From Dictyobacter formicarum (GTDB lineage Bacteria > Chloroflexota > Ktedonobacteria > Ktedonobacterales > Ktedonobacteraceae), in the NCBI RefSeq assembly GCF_016587435.1, contig NZ_BNJJ01000005.1, positions 350,701 through 414,700 on the forward strand: a DNA stretch of 64,000 nt, in the 5' to 3' direction. The translations under genes were made by a program, and so were the position numbers. Below the pieces are notes generated by a model. It did no database searches. It saw only the letters and a program-made list of their open reading frames with translations, and was not told the origin of the DNA. This document shows, one piece after another, positions 27,183-35,880 of the stretch. Every line of letters begins with the position of its first letter. The stretch's first letter is position 1.

Positions 27183-29120
27183 ATGTGCGGCATTTGTGGA
27201 ATTTATAACTCACACAGCGGCGAACCGGTTTCCCCGCAATTAATAGATTCTATGACACGCTTAATAGCTCACCGAGGGCCAGACGATAGTGGCGCTCACA
27301 TCGATGGTCCACTCGGTCTAGGCTTTGCTCGCCTGAGCATTATCGACCTTAGCGGCGGCCATCAGCCTATGTGCAATGAAACAGGTGATATCTGGATCGT
27401 CTTTAATGGTGAAATCTGGAATTATAAAGAACTACGGAAAACACTACAAGAAAAAGGCCATGTCTTTCAAACCAATAGCGATACTGAGACCATTGTGCAT
27501 GCTTATGAAGAATATGGCGTTGATTGCGTTGAGCGCTTGCATGGTATGTTTGGCTTTGCGATCTGGGATGGGCCGCGTCGGCGCCTCTTGCTGGCACGCG
27601 ATAAAGCTGGCAAAAAGCCCCTGTACTATACTTGCCTGAATGGGGATGTCGTCTTTGGCTCAGAGATTAAGGCCATCCTGGGACATCCACGGGTAAAGCG
27701 GGAAGTAGATGTACAGGCGATGGCCGATTTTCTCAGTGTTCGCTATGTCCCAGCCCCAGCTACTCTCTTCAAAAACATTACCAAGGTCAAACCGGGACAT
27801 TGGGTGCTCTTTGAAAATGAGACGATGCGGGAAGAGTGCTATTGGGATTTCAAATTTAAAGAAACAGAGAAACGCCCGATCCCCGAGTATCTGGAAGGCA
27901 TTAAACAGCATGTTCACCGGGCCGTTGAGGAGCGCATGATGGCCGATGTGCCGGTTGGCGCCATGCTTAGCGGTGGAGTCGATTCGAGCATTATTTCCGG
28001 CATCATGAGCACGCTTACCCCGCATAAGGTCAAGACCTTTTCGGTCGGCTTCGATCATCCCGAATACAGTGAGCTCCCTTATGCGCGCATGGTAGCCAAT
28101 CACTTTGGTACCGATCATCATGAGCTGGTCGTCAATTCTTCAGACCTCACACAGTATTGGCCATTGCTGACCTGGCATCGCGACGAGCCAGTTAGTGAGC
28201 CATCTGATCTGGGTGTTTATCTGGTGTCGAAACTGGCCCGCCAGCATGTCACGGTCGTACTCTCAGGAGAGGGAGCTGATGAGCTTTTTGCCGGCTATCC
28301 CAAATACGTGGTGGACTGGATGGCGCGCTACTACCACATTCTGCCAGCGTCGCTACGCGATCAAGTGATCCAACCACTATTAGAGCGCTTACCCTATAGT
28401 ATGCGTAAGCTTAAGACGGCGGCCCGCAATATCTCTCAACCAGCACCACAACGCTGGATGAACTGGTTTGGCATCTTCAATGGTCCATTAAAAGAACAGT
28501 TGCTGGCCGATGAGACGAAAATGGCCATCAACCTGGATGCCAGTCGTGAGTTCCGACACTGGCTCCAAAAGAATCCGCAGCGTGACAACCTCTCTTCGAT
28601 GTTGTACCTGGACACAAAAATCTGGCTCCCGGACAATCTACTGATGAAGGGCGATAAGATGACGATGGCGGCCTCGCTGGAGTCACGAATTCCAATGTTG
28701 GACTATAAACTGATCGAATATGCGGCCAACATTCCATCCGGGGTGAAGATCAGGTCGCTCAAAACCAAGTATCTATTAAAACAGGCCTTTGCAGATTTCT
28801 TGCCGGCGCCTATTCTGACGCGCAAAAAAATGGGGTTTAATGTGCCAACCGGGATCTGGTTCCGTGAGGGTCAGCGCGACCTGATTAGCAAACTCTTGCT
28901 TTCAGATCGCATCCGCAGTCGTGGCTACTTCAATGATACATATATCGAGAAGATGGTTCAGGATCATTTGAGTGGTAAGACCAATTATCAAGCTCAAATC
29001 TTCACACTGGCCAGTCTGGAACTCTGGTTCCGCGTCTTTATTGATACGCCCAGTCTGACTAAGCCCGAGGGTTCCGTCTCAGAACTGCTGGCGGAAGAGC
29101 CATATGCATCTATTGTATAG
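27183..29120 (+). CDS. Asparagine-synthase-type glutamine amidotransferase (copy 2)
   Basis: The 645-residue enzyme starts at ATG 27183 after AAGGGAGCG. Cys2 (MCGICGI) is kept, as are 'HRGPDDSG', 'FNGEIWNYKEL' and 'NSDTETIVHAYEEYG' of the glutaminase half, the PP-loop 'LSGGVDSSII' and 'VLSGEGADELFAGYPKY' of the synthetase half. It has the same length as copy 1, from which it is separated by only 22 bases, but the sequence is clearly diverged over the whole chain, so they probably have different acceptors. It is co-transcribed with the glycosyltransferases around it. The likely role is ATP-dependent amidation of a carboxylate of the glycan; true asparagine synthesis is the alternative. Confidence 0.9.
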   Translation: MCGICGIYNSHSGEPVSPQLIDSMTRLIAHRGPDDSGAHIDGPLGLGFARLSIIDLSGGHQPMCNETGDIWIVFNGEIWNYKELRKTLQEKGHVFQTNSDTETIVHAYEEYGVDCVERLHGMFGFAIWDGPRRRLLLARDKAGKKPLYYTCLNGDVVFGSEIKAILGHPRVKREVDVQAMADFLSVRYVPAPATLFKNITKVKPGHWVLFENETMREECYWDFKFKETEKRPIPEYLEGIKQHVHRAVEERMMADVPVGAMLSGGVDSSIISGIMSTLTPHKVKTFSVGFDHPEYSELPYARMVANHFGTDHHELVVNSSDLTQYWPLLTWHRDEPVSEPSDLGVYLVSKLARQHVTVVLSGEGADELFAGYPKYVVDWMARYYHILPASLRDQVIQPLLERLPYSMRKLKTAARNISQPAPQRWMNWFGIFNGPLKEQLLADETKMAINLDASREFRHWLQKNPQRDNLSSMLYLDTKIWLPDNLLMKGDKMTMAASLESRIPMLDYKLIEYAANIPSGVKIRSLKTKYLLKQAFADFLPAPILTRKKMGFNVPTGIWFREGQRDLISKLLLSDRIRSRGYFNDTYIEKMVQDHLSGKTNYQAQIFTLASLELWFRVFIDTPSLTKPEGSVSELLAEEPYASIV

Positions 29121-29238
29121 CCGAAGGCGCGAACTTCATGTCTTCCAGATATGCTCTAAATAGCAATAACGAAATTCATAAAATAAAAAATAAAGAATTG
29201 ATTTAGCGCTCTACTATCCGGAAAGGATCTACAACAGA

Positions 29239-30309
29239 ATGCCTAAGAAAACAGTTACTCCCTTCCGTGTCCTGATGGTTACCGGCATCTACCCGACGGA
29301 TGAAAAGCCCCATGCAGGCACCTTCGTGAAAAGCCAGGTTGACTCGCTGATCGAAGCGGGTCTGGAAGTTGATGTTCTCCATCCCAGGGTTGGTATTCCT
29401 TCACCACTGCGCTATGCCTCAGCCTTGTTCCAGATCTGGCGGGCCGCCCTGAGTGGGCGCTATAACGTGATCAATGGTCAGTATGGATTGTGGTGCGTTA
29501 TCTGCCGCCTCCAATGGGGTATTCCCGTGGTGGCCGCCTACCTGGGCGATGATATTCTGGGAACCGTAACTGCACAAGGTGGCCATAGCTTTAAAGGTAA
29601 CTTTGTAGCTATGCTGAGCCGTCAGCTCTGTTACTGGGTCGAAGCGGTTATCGTGAAGTCGGAGCAAATGAAAAGAAGGGCGCGCGGACCCCAACAAAAA
29701 ATCTACGTCATCCCTGATGGTGTCAACTTCTCGCAGTTCCATCCTGTGCCACGTTCAGAGATACGTGCAGAGCTAGGCTGGGACCAGAACAAATATTATG
29801 TGCTCTTTAGCAATAATCCTAAGATCCCGGTGAAGAATTATGCGCTGGCTAAAGCAGCCGTTGACCGTGTATGCGATAAGGGCGTTGATATTGAGCTGGT
29901 GGTGGCCACTGGCCTGCCACATGAAATGGTGGTGAAGTATATGAATGCCAGCAATGCTCTGATCCTATCATCACATGCCGAGGGCTCGCCCAATGTGGTG
30001 AGAGAAGCCATGGCCTGCAACGTTCCAGTGGTAAGCACCGATGTCGGCGATGTGCGCGACGTTATTGGGCATACAAAGGGCTGCACCGTTTGCACTCCCA
30101 ATAACGTTGAGGAGATGGCCGCCGGTATTGAAGTAGCTCTGGCACACACTGAGCGCACTACCGGACGTGCCGACACCCAGCACCTGGATGGGAAAGTGAT
30201 TGCCCAACGGATCATCGATGTCTATGAGAAAGCCACCGGTCTGAAAATTCCCCGCAATACGACAGCAGCAGAAATACCGGTAAAGGAGACCGCTTATGCC
30301 CAGGAATAA
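29239..30309 (+). CDS. Glycosyltransferase family 4
   Basis: The 356-residue protein starts at ATG 29239 with AAAGGATC upstream. The N-terminal domain begins 'VLMVTGIYPTDEKPHAGTF' and continues 'YNVINGQYGLWC' and 'VVAAYLGDDILGT', the acceptor half of a GT-B enzyme. The C-terminal half has 'IPDGVNFSQFHP', 'LFSNNPKIPVKNYALA', and 'LSSHAEGSPNVVREAMAC' with the EX7E-like pair, then 'STDVGDVRDVI'. It is shorter than the neighbouring glycosyltransferases. It probably adds a sugar to the growing repeat unit. Its 3' end overlaps the next glycosyltransferase gene by 14 bases. Confidence 0.88.
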   Translation: MPKKTVTPFRVLMVTGIYPTDEKPHAGTFVKSQVDSLIEAGLEVDVLHPRVGIPSPLRYASALFQIWRAALSGRYNVINGQYGLWCVICRLQWGIPVVAAYLGDDILGTVTAQGGHSFKGNFVAMLSRQLCYWVEAVIVKSEQMKRRARGPQQKIYVIPDGVNFSQFHPVPRSEIRAELGWDQNKYYVLFSNNPKIPVKNYALAKAAVDRVCDKGVDIELVVATGLPHEMVVKYMNASNALILSSHAEGSPNVVREAMACNVPVVSTDVGDVRDVIGHTKGCTVCTPNNVEEMAAGIEVALAHTERTTGRADTQHLDGKVIAQRIIDVYEKATGLKIPRNTTAAEIPVKETAYAQE

Positions 30310-31594
30310 GAAAGTGCTTCTCCTGGTAGAAAATCTTTCGGTTCCTGCTGATCCACGTGTCTGGCGCGAGGCCCAAACCTTGCGCCAGCACGGCTACCAG
30401 GTCAGTATTATCTGCCCACGTGGTGAGACACGCGATACCGAAAGCTATGTCTACCTGGACGGCATCTCTATCTATCGCTATACCCTTGATACTACCATAC
30501 ACAAATCAATCGATTATATGCGTGAATATGCGGTCGCCATGCTCAACACGCTGCGCTTGAGCTTTAAGATCTGGCGGCGGCACGGCTTTGATGTCATTCA
30601 TGCTGCTAATCCACCAGATACTTTTTTCATGATTGGACTGCTCTATCGCATGCTGGGGAAAAAGTTTATTTTCGATCAGCACGATCTGGCACCGGAAATG
30701 TTTGCCATTAAGTTTCAGGGGCGTATGAAATTGATTCAACGCTGCCTGCAGTTGTGCGAGACGCTCTCATACAAAACTGCCAATCTGGTGATCACGACCA
30801 ATGAGTCGCAGAAACGCAACGCCCTCAAACGTGGTGGTTGCGCTCCTGAGAAGGTTGTGGTAGTACGCAACGGACCAGACGATACACGCTTTACCGTGCT
30901 TACGCCCGAGCCTGAATTGAAGCGAGGACGTCCCTACCTGCTGGCCTATATCGGGGTAATGGCCTCACAGGATGGGGTGGATTATGTGCTTTACGCCCTC
31001 AACGAGTTGATCAATAAACGTGGACGTCAGGATATCGGACTGGTTCTGATGGGCGACGGCGATCAATTAACACTGTTAAAAAATCTGACCGAAGATTTGC
31101 AGTTGACGGATTATGTCCATTTTGCGGGCTGGGTGGGTAAACACGATCTCTTGCGCTACCTCAGCGTCGCAGACATTGGGCTATGCCCTGATCCCAGCAA
31201 TCAGCTCAACGATCACAGTACGATGCTCAAGACGATGGAATATATGGCTATGGGGCTGCCAGTGGTGGCCTTTGATCTGCTGGAGACGCGCTACTCGGCG
31301 CAGGAGGCGGCACTCTATGCCACCGCGAATCGCGTCGAGGATTTCGCAGATAAGATCGAGATCTTGCTGGCGGATGCCGCCCTGCGGCAAAAAATGGGGA
31401 ATTATGGTCGCCAGCGCATCGAAGAGGAGCTTAGCTGGAACCAGACCTCAAAACATCTCATATCTGCCTACCAACAGCTCTTTGCGCAGGACAACACGGC
31501 AAATGTGGAGCAAGTCCGCAAAACCAGCGCAGAACAGGTTGTCACTGAAACGGGATCGGTTGCCGATAACATTTCTGTATCAACAACCGAATAA
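30296..31594 (+). CDS. Glycosyltransferase family 4 (WcaI/Fuc4NAc-transferase-like)
   Basis: The 432-residue protein starts at ATG 30296, inside the end of the previous gene, with AAAGGAG upstream. It begins 'VLLLVENLSVPADPRVWREA', a form of the GT4 N-terminal loop typical of a subgroup that uses 'DPRVWREA'. Further motifs are 'VIHAANPPDTFF', 'FDQHDLAPEMF', 'TNESQKRNALKRGG', 'VRNGPDDTRF', 'LMGDGDQ' and 'GLCPDPSNQLNDHSTMLKTMEYMAMGLP'-type substrate loop (quoted in part). It is probably the last + strand gene of the operon. A 267-base gap separates it from the epimerase. Confidence 0.88.
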   Translation: MPRNKKVLLLVENLSVPADPRVWREAQTLRQHGYQVSIICPRGETRDTESYVYLDGISIYRYTLDTTIHKSIDYMREYAVAMLNTLRLSFKIWRRHGFDVIHAANPPDTFFMIGLLYRMLGKKFIFDQHDLAPEMFAIKFQGRMKLIQRCLQLCETLSYKTANLVITTNESQKRNALKRGGCAPEKVVVVRNGPDDTRFTVLTPEPELKRGRPYLLAYIGVMASQDGVDYVLYALNELINKRGRQDIGLVLMGDGDQLTLLKNLTEDLQLTDYVHFAGWVGKHDLLRYLSVADIGLCPDPSNQLNDHSTMLKTMEYMAMGLPVVAFDLLETRYSAQEAALYATANRVEDFADKIEILLADAALRQKMGNYGRQRIEEELSWNQTSKHLISAYQQLFAQDNTANVEQVRKTSAEQVVTETGSVADNISVSTTE

Positions 31595-31861
31595 GGCCCA
31601 ATAGATATACTGATCGTTTAATACATGGACGTCTAAATACCAGAGTTTACCTCTGTGTATTCACAAATAGCGATATTCATGTTATGACAGCAGCTCATTT
31701 TACAATATAACACATACTATAGCTATTAAACAGGCGTTTTAACCTGATTCGGGTGTATTCTGGTAAAGTAGTAATTGTTATAAGCTTAATTTATGCGAAG
31801 AAAGGGGTTGTGCACAGTCTATTCTTACTATTAGATAGGTACTAGTGTCACATACATTATT

Positions 31862-32818
31862 ATGAGTTCAGCACGCTATTTAGTTACTGGTGGAGCAGGA
31901 TTTATCGGCTCGCACATTACCGCGACGCTCCTGAAACAGGGTGAAAATGTTCGCATTTTAGATAATTTTGCTACTGGCCGTGAAAGCAATTTAAAAGCAT
32001 TTGAAGGGCTAGCCGGAACCGTCGAGGTAGTACGCGCCGACATTCGCGATCTCGAGGCAGTCGCACAGGCGGCACAGGGAGTGGAGGTTGTTTTTCACCA
32101 GGCCGCACTGGCTTCTGTCCCCCGCTCAATTGCCGATCCTGTAAGTTCACTGGAAGTCAATGTCAACGGCACACAAAATGTGCTGATAGCAGCCAGGGAT
32201 GCTGGTGTGCGCCGGGTCGTTTTTGCCAGCTCATCATCAGTCTATGGCAATACGCCAACCTTACCCAAGCATGAGGGCATGCCCACCTCGCCCATGTCAC
32301 CGTATGCAGTACATAAGCTGACCGGAGAGCTACTCTGTTCTGTCTTTCACAGCATCTATGGCCTGGAAACAGTAGCGTTGCGTTACTTCAACGTCTTTGG
32401 TCCACGCCAGGATCCCAAATCTGAATATGCAGCCGTTATTCCCCGCTTCCTGACTGCCTTGCTCAACCAGGAACAGCCAATCGTCTTTGGTGACGGAGAA
32501 CAGACGCGTGACTTCACTTTTGTCGCCAACGTGGTCCAGGCTAATCTCAAAGCAGCTACCGCACCTGACGCGGTAGGACAGGCCATGAATATTGGCTGCG
32601 GCGAGCGTATCTCTCTCAATGAGGTCTTGCGCATTGCCAGCGAGTTGCTGGAAACCAGCCCGGATATCTCCTATCGCGATCCTCGTCCGGGAGATGTTAA
32701 AGATAGTCTGGCCGACATTAGCAAAGCACAGCGCCTACTCGGCTACGATCCTACCATCAAGTTTACCGAAGGCTTATCTCAGACATTGGAGTCTCTGCGC
32801 GTGGGTTTATCCAGATAA
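31862..32818 (+). CDS. NAD-dependent UDP-sugar 4-epimerase (WbpP-like SDR)
   Basis: The 318-residue protein is an extended short-chain dehydrogenase: NAD-binding 'VTGGAGFIGSHI' at residue 8, catalytic 'SSSSVYG' Ser and 'SPYAVHK' (Tyr-x-x-x-Lys). 'YFNVFGPRQDPKSEYAAVI' matches the WbpP/UDP-GlcNAc 4-epimerase branch more than plain GalE. It interconverts C4 epimers of UDP-sugars, for example UDP-GlcNAc and UDP-GalNAc or their uronates. No ribosome site is seen close to ATG 31862; translation may be leaderless or start weakly. It ends 16 bases before a strong bidirectional terminator, facing the - strand oxidoreductase. Confidence 0.88.
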   Translation: MSSARYLVTGGAGFIGSHITATLLKQGENVRILDNFATGRESNLKAFEGLAGTVEVVRADIRDLEAVAQAAQGVEVVFHQAALASVPRSIADPVSSLEVNVNGTQNVLIAARDAGVRRVVFASSSSVYGNTPTLPKHEGMPTSPMSPYAVHKLTGELLCSVFHSIYGLETVALRYFNVFGPRQDPKSEYAAVIPRFLTALLNQEQPIVFGDGEQTRDFTFVANVVQANLKAATAPDAVGQAMNIGCGERISLNEVLRIASELLETSPDISYRDPRPGDVKDSLADISKAQRLLGYDPTIKFTEGLSQTLESLRVGLSR

Positions 32819-32834
32819 TCAAGGCGCATCAGAT

Positions 32835-32889
32835 ACCAAAAAGGATGAGCGTTCTCAACAATAGTAAGAGAACGCTCATCCTTTTTGGT
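32835..32889. terminator. Bidirectional intrinsic terminator
   Basis: A perfect 22-base inverted repeat (32835-32856 and 32868-32889) with an 11-base loop. Both arms end in A5/T5 runs, so it can stop transcripts from the + strand epimerase and the - strand oxidoreductase. Confidence 0.9.
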
Positions 32890-32906
32890 TAGACAGCCCT
32901 GCTGGA

Positions 32907-33914
32907 CTATTGCACGGCCACAGCAGTATTGATAGCCTCTTGCTTCTCCAATGCCGCCTGCGCAGCCTCTAGAACGCGTACAACTGCCAGACCAACCTCG
33001 CCATTGGCTCGCGGCTGATTGCCGGTGCGGATCGAATTCACAAAATCTTCGCATTCCAGGCGCAGCGGCTCAACCCAGTCGATATGAGGTATGGTGATTG
33101 CTCCGTGGCGATAGGAGACAACTGGATCAGCGTGTACATCCGCGCCCTTATTATAGACCTTGATCATCTCGGAGGGATTGGTGTCATCATAAACAACCAT
33201 CCTGGCATCGCCAATGACCGTGACGCGGCGAATTTTGCAGGGATGCAACCAGCTGACGTGAACGTGAGCCGTCATTTGATCGGCAAACTCTAAGTCCAGG
33301 TGCGCAATGTCACAGATATGCGACTGCAGATGGGCATTCGCCTGCACTTTCACGCGCTCAGGTTCCTTGCCAAATAGATAGAGAAGTATCGATATATCGT
33401 GTGGTGCCAGATCCCAGATCACATTAATATCACTGCGGAACAAGCCTAAATTGACGCGCTCGGCCTCAACGCAATAGATCCTTCCAAGATCTCCGTTTTG
33501 CACCAGCTTGCGTAGCTCGTTAACAGCTGGACTGTATTCAAAGGTATGGCCAACCATAAGGATTAGATTGCGCTGGTGGGCCAACTCTACTAATTCCTCG
33601 GCTTCCGCAACACTGGCAGTAAGCGGTTTCTCGACCAGAACATGCTTATCATGGAGCAACGCTTCTTTCGCCAGGCGGTAGTGAGCACGCACAGGTGCCG
33701 CAATCACCACCCCATCAACGTCCGAATTTAATATATCATGAAAATCGGTGGTGGTTTTAATCCAGGGTTGATTTACAGCGATAGACGTCAGGCGACTCTG
33801 GTCAAGATCAGCTACCATGGTCACCGATACCTGAGAAAGGCCATCCAGGTTACGAGCAATCTTTGGCCCCCAATATCCCCAACCAACTAGACCAAAACGT
33901 AGATCTGTTCTCAT
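32907..33914 (-). CDS. Gfo/Idh/MocA-family oxidoreductase (WbpB-like)
   Basis: The 335-residue protein starts at ATG 33914 with AAGGAATAT upstream. It has an N-terminal Rossmann domain 'GLVGWGYWGPKIARNL' and the catalytic-Lys signature 'VLVEKPLT' near residue 95, then the alpha/beta C-terminal domain with 'WDLAPHDISILLYLFG', where His and Asp line the active site. The WbpB family oxidises the C3 hydroxyl of UDP-GlcNAcA to the 3-keto sugar before transamination. The gene lies beside a DegT aminotransferase on the same strand with 131 bases between, the pair expected for WbpB and WbpE. Specificity is inferred from this context. Confidence 0.85.
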   Translation of the reverse strand: MRTDLRFGLVGWGYWGPKIARNLDGLSQVSVTMVADLDQSRLTSIAVNQPWIKTTTDFHDILNSDVDGVVIAAPVRAHYRLAKEALLHDKHVLVEKPLTASVAEAEELVELAHQRNLILMVGHTFEYSPAVNELRKLVQNGDLGRIYCVEAERVNLGLFRSDINVIWDLAPHDISILLYLFGKEPERVKVQANAHLQSHICDIAHLDLEFADQMTAHVHVSWLHPCKIRRVTVIGDARMVVYDDTNPSEMIKVYNKGADVHADPVVSYRHGAITIPHIDWVEPLRLECEDFVNSIRTGNQPRANGEVGLAVVRVLEAAQAALEKQEAINTAVAVQ

Positions 33915-34045
33915 TTATATATTCCTTATAATGCCCTACTTTATGAAGCTCTACATTGAAATACTAAAACATACAAGGACAATACCCATTGGCAATACCG
34001 CTCCCACACACTCTGGATGGAACAATGCATTTATACTGTTGGGGT

Positions 34046-35176
34046 TCAGGCAGAATGTGAAGCCAGGGAACCAACGTATTTCTTTACACTATCAATTACA
34101 TGCTGCAATTGCTTCTCGGTAAGTTCCGGATACATAGGCAAAGAAACAATCCGTGATGCCAGAGCTTCGGTAACTGGTAAAAGGCCTGGTTTGTAACCAT
34201 ATTGGGCACACGCAGGCTGCAAGTGTAACGGAGTAGGATAATGAATGTTGGTACCGATTCCTTCCTGCTGCAGGAAAAGTCGGAAACGATCACGATCAGG
34301 CACCTGGATAACGTAATAGCAATAGACATGGGTGCCCCAGGAGCGCACAACCGGTACGGCATCAACGACACCGCGAAGTTGCTCGTTATACGCCTGCGCA
34401 TGGGCCTGGCGCGCCGCATTCCAGCGCTCTAAGTGCGGCATCTTAATCAATAATACCGCCGCCTGTAGCTCATCTAAACGACCGTTAGCACCCATGACTT
34501 CATGTAAATAGCGCACTCGCGAGCCATGATCGCGATACATGCGCATCTTCTCTGCCAGTTCAGCATCGTTGGTTGTGCAGATGCCAGCTTCACCAAATGC
34601 ACCTAAATTCTTGCTGTAGTACAGACTAAAACAACCAATATCACCAAACGAACCAACGCGCTGACCCCGATAGGTGGCACCGTGGGCCTGTGAAGCGTCC
34701 TCAATCACGCGCAACCCATGGGCACGCGCAAAATCCATTACTGGCTGCATTTCTACTGCATGCCCATAGAGATGGACAGGGATAATAGCCCTCGTGCGCG
34801 GCGTCAATACCTGTTCAAGCTGCTGCCAGTTCATCAAATATGTCTCAGGATCAATATCTACGAAAACAGGGATGGCTCCAACCGCGGCGATCGCCTCCAC
34901 TGTAGCAATAAAGGTATTAGCAACAGTAATAACTTCATCACCAGCACCAATATCACATGCCCGCAATGCCAGTTCTAACGCATGGGTACCCGAAGCATTG
35001 CCAACACCAAATTGACACCCACAATACGTCGCGAACTCTTGCTCAAATGCTCGCTGCCGAGGCCCTATGAACAACTGCATTCCTTCAAGGACTTCTTCAA
35101 AAGCAGCCATAATTTCAGGCTTTAATGCCAGATATTGAGCATGTAAATCCACCAGAGGTACATTTTCAGATGACAC
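34046..35176 (-). CDS. DegT/DnrJ/EryC1 aminotransferase (WbpE-like)
   Basis: The 376-residue PLP enzyme starts at GTG 35176, preceded by AAGGAG at a rather long spacing. Typical motifs are 'LVDLHAQYLALKPEI', 'GNASGTHALELALRA', 'EDASQAHGATYRG' and the PLP-binding Lys in 'LYYSKNLGAFGEAG', then 'YNEQL'. It transfers an amino group, usually from glutamate, to a keto sugar nucleotide; WbpE makes UDP-GlcNAc(3NH2)A. It is probably co-transcribed with the downstream WbpB-like gene. Similar enzymes make other amino sugars, so the exact product is inferred. Confidence 0.88.
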   Translation of the reverse strand: MSSENVPLVDLHAQYLALKPEIMAAFEEVLEGMQLFIGPRQRAFEQEFATYCGCQFGVGNASGTHALELALRACDIGAGDEVITVANTFIATVEAIAAVGAIPVFVDIDPETYLMNWQQLEQVLTPRTRAIIPVHLYGHAVEMQPVMDFARAHGLRVIEDASQAHGATYRGQRVGSFGDIGCFSLYYSKNLGAFGEAGICTTNDAELAEKMRMYRDHGSRVRYLHEVMGANGRLDELQAAVLLIKMPHLERWNAARQAHAQAYNEQLRGVVDAVPVVRSWGTHVYCYYVIQVPDRDRFRLFLQQEGIGTNIHYPTPLHLQPACAQYGYKPGLLPVTEALASRIVSLPMYPELTEKQLQHVIDSVKKYVGSLASHSA

Positions 35177-35372
35177 TATTTTTGATCACTCCTTAATCAT
35201 AAACCCAAAATGCTTATTATAAAGGACCTTCTATAGATCTTTCATACGGATTTATTTTTATATTCTGATATAACATCATGCACAACTTGCACCAAAGTAC
35301 GACACATTCCACCCAGGCGTCTGCGGATCCTGCCCCTCGATTCAGCCAATTGTACACAGTGTTATTTAGAGC

Positions 35373-35585
35373 ATGTCTGAAAGCCATAGGGTTCGCGCCT
35401 TCAAGCTGAGGCAAGCTCAGCACCTATGACGCTACTCGCCTGCGCCGCTCAATAGATCTTTTCTGTGTTGGTGCAACCTGTGCGCAAAGCGCACAGGTTG
35501 CACCAACACAGAACACAGGCTCGGGTGCGTATGCACCCGCCCGTACGGGGGCACCTGGCTTCTCATGGTGATGGATTTCAGACAC
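35373..35585. repeat. MITE-like element with imperfect terminal inverted repeats
   Basis: The ends at 35373-35387 (ATGTCTGAAAGCCAT) and 35571-35585 are inverted copies matching at 13 of 15 positions. Inside are a perfect 25-base hairpin (35461-35513) and two small palindromes (GGTGC-GTAT-GCACC near 35524 and CCCGTACGGG near 35540). It has no coding capacity. No clear target duplication is seen. Confidence 0.45.
35461..35513. repeat. Perfect 25-bp inverted repeat with 3-base loop
   Basis: Bases 35461-35485 pair perfectly with 35489-35513 around the loop AAA. It could act as a terminator, a protein target or the core of a mobile element. It lies within the MITE-like element and follows a TTTT on one side only. 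Confidence 0.8.
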
Positions 35586-35880
35586 ATTCTTACATAAACC
35601 CCTATTAATAATGTAGCAAACATAGGTGATTATTGGATAGCTATAAAGGTGTAAGATAGGTTAAACTATGGCTAATCAGTAAAGAATATACAACCATAGG
35701 TAAATCGTGAAATAAGTGGGGGCTTACGTTTTTATCACCTATTTCCAAACTCTTTACCATATCTCCATAAAAATACTCACCGATTGTACACCTGAGTCAT
35801 ATAATATTGAAATCAGAATTAACAGAGCAAGGTGAACATACAAAGTTTTACCTCATGTCTGCACTTTGGGGGAGGCTACA

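Larger units (their letters stand above)
35177..35880. other. Intergenic region carrying a MITE-like hairpin element
   Basis: These 704 bases lie between the divergent aminotransferase and sugar-transferase genes. They contain the repeat-like element at 35373-35585 with a perfect 25-base hairpin. A TATAAT box at 35800-35805 faces right about 75 bases before the sugar transferase, with no good -35 box. I see no coding sequence; a 68-codon frame at 35217-35423 (-) has no recognisable features. Confidence 0.6.

Noticed and set aside
25223..29120. Calling the two amidotransferases asnB for asparagine biosynthesis
   Set aside because: The domain content fits, but their location in a polysaccharide operon and the tandem arrangement make uronate amidation more likely, so no symbol was given.
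35217..35423. 68-codon - strand frame as a transposase remnant
   Set aside because: No catalytic motif or similarity to transposase families could be recognised; only the nearby palindromic element supports mobility.
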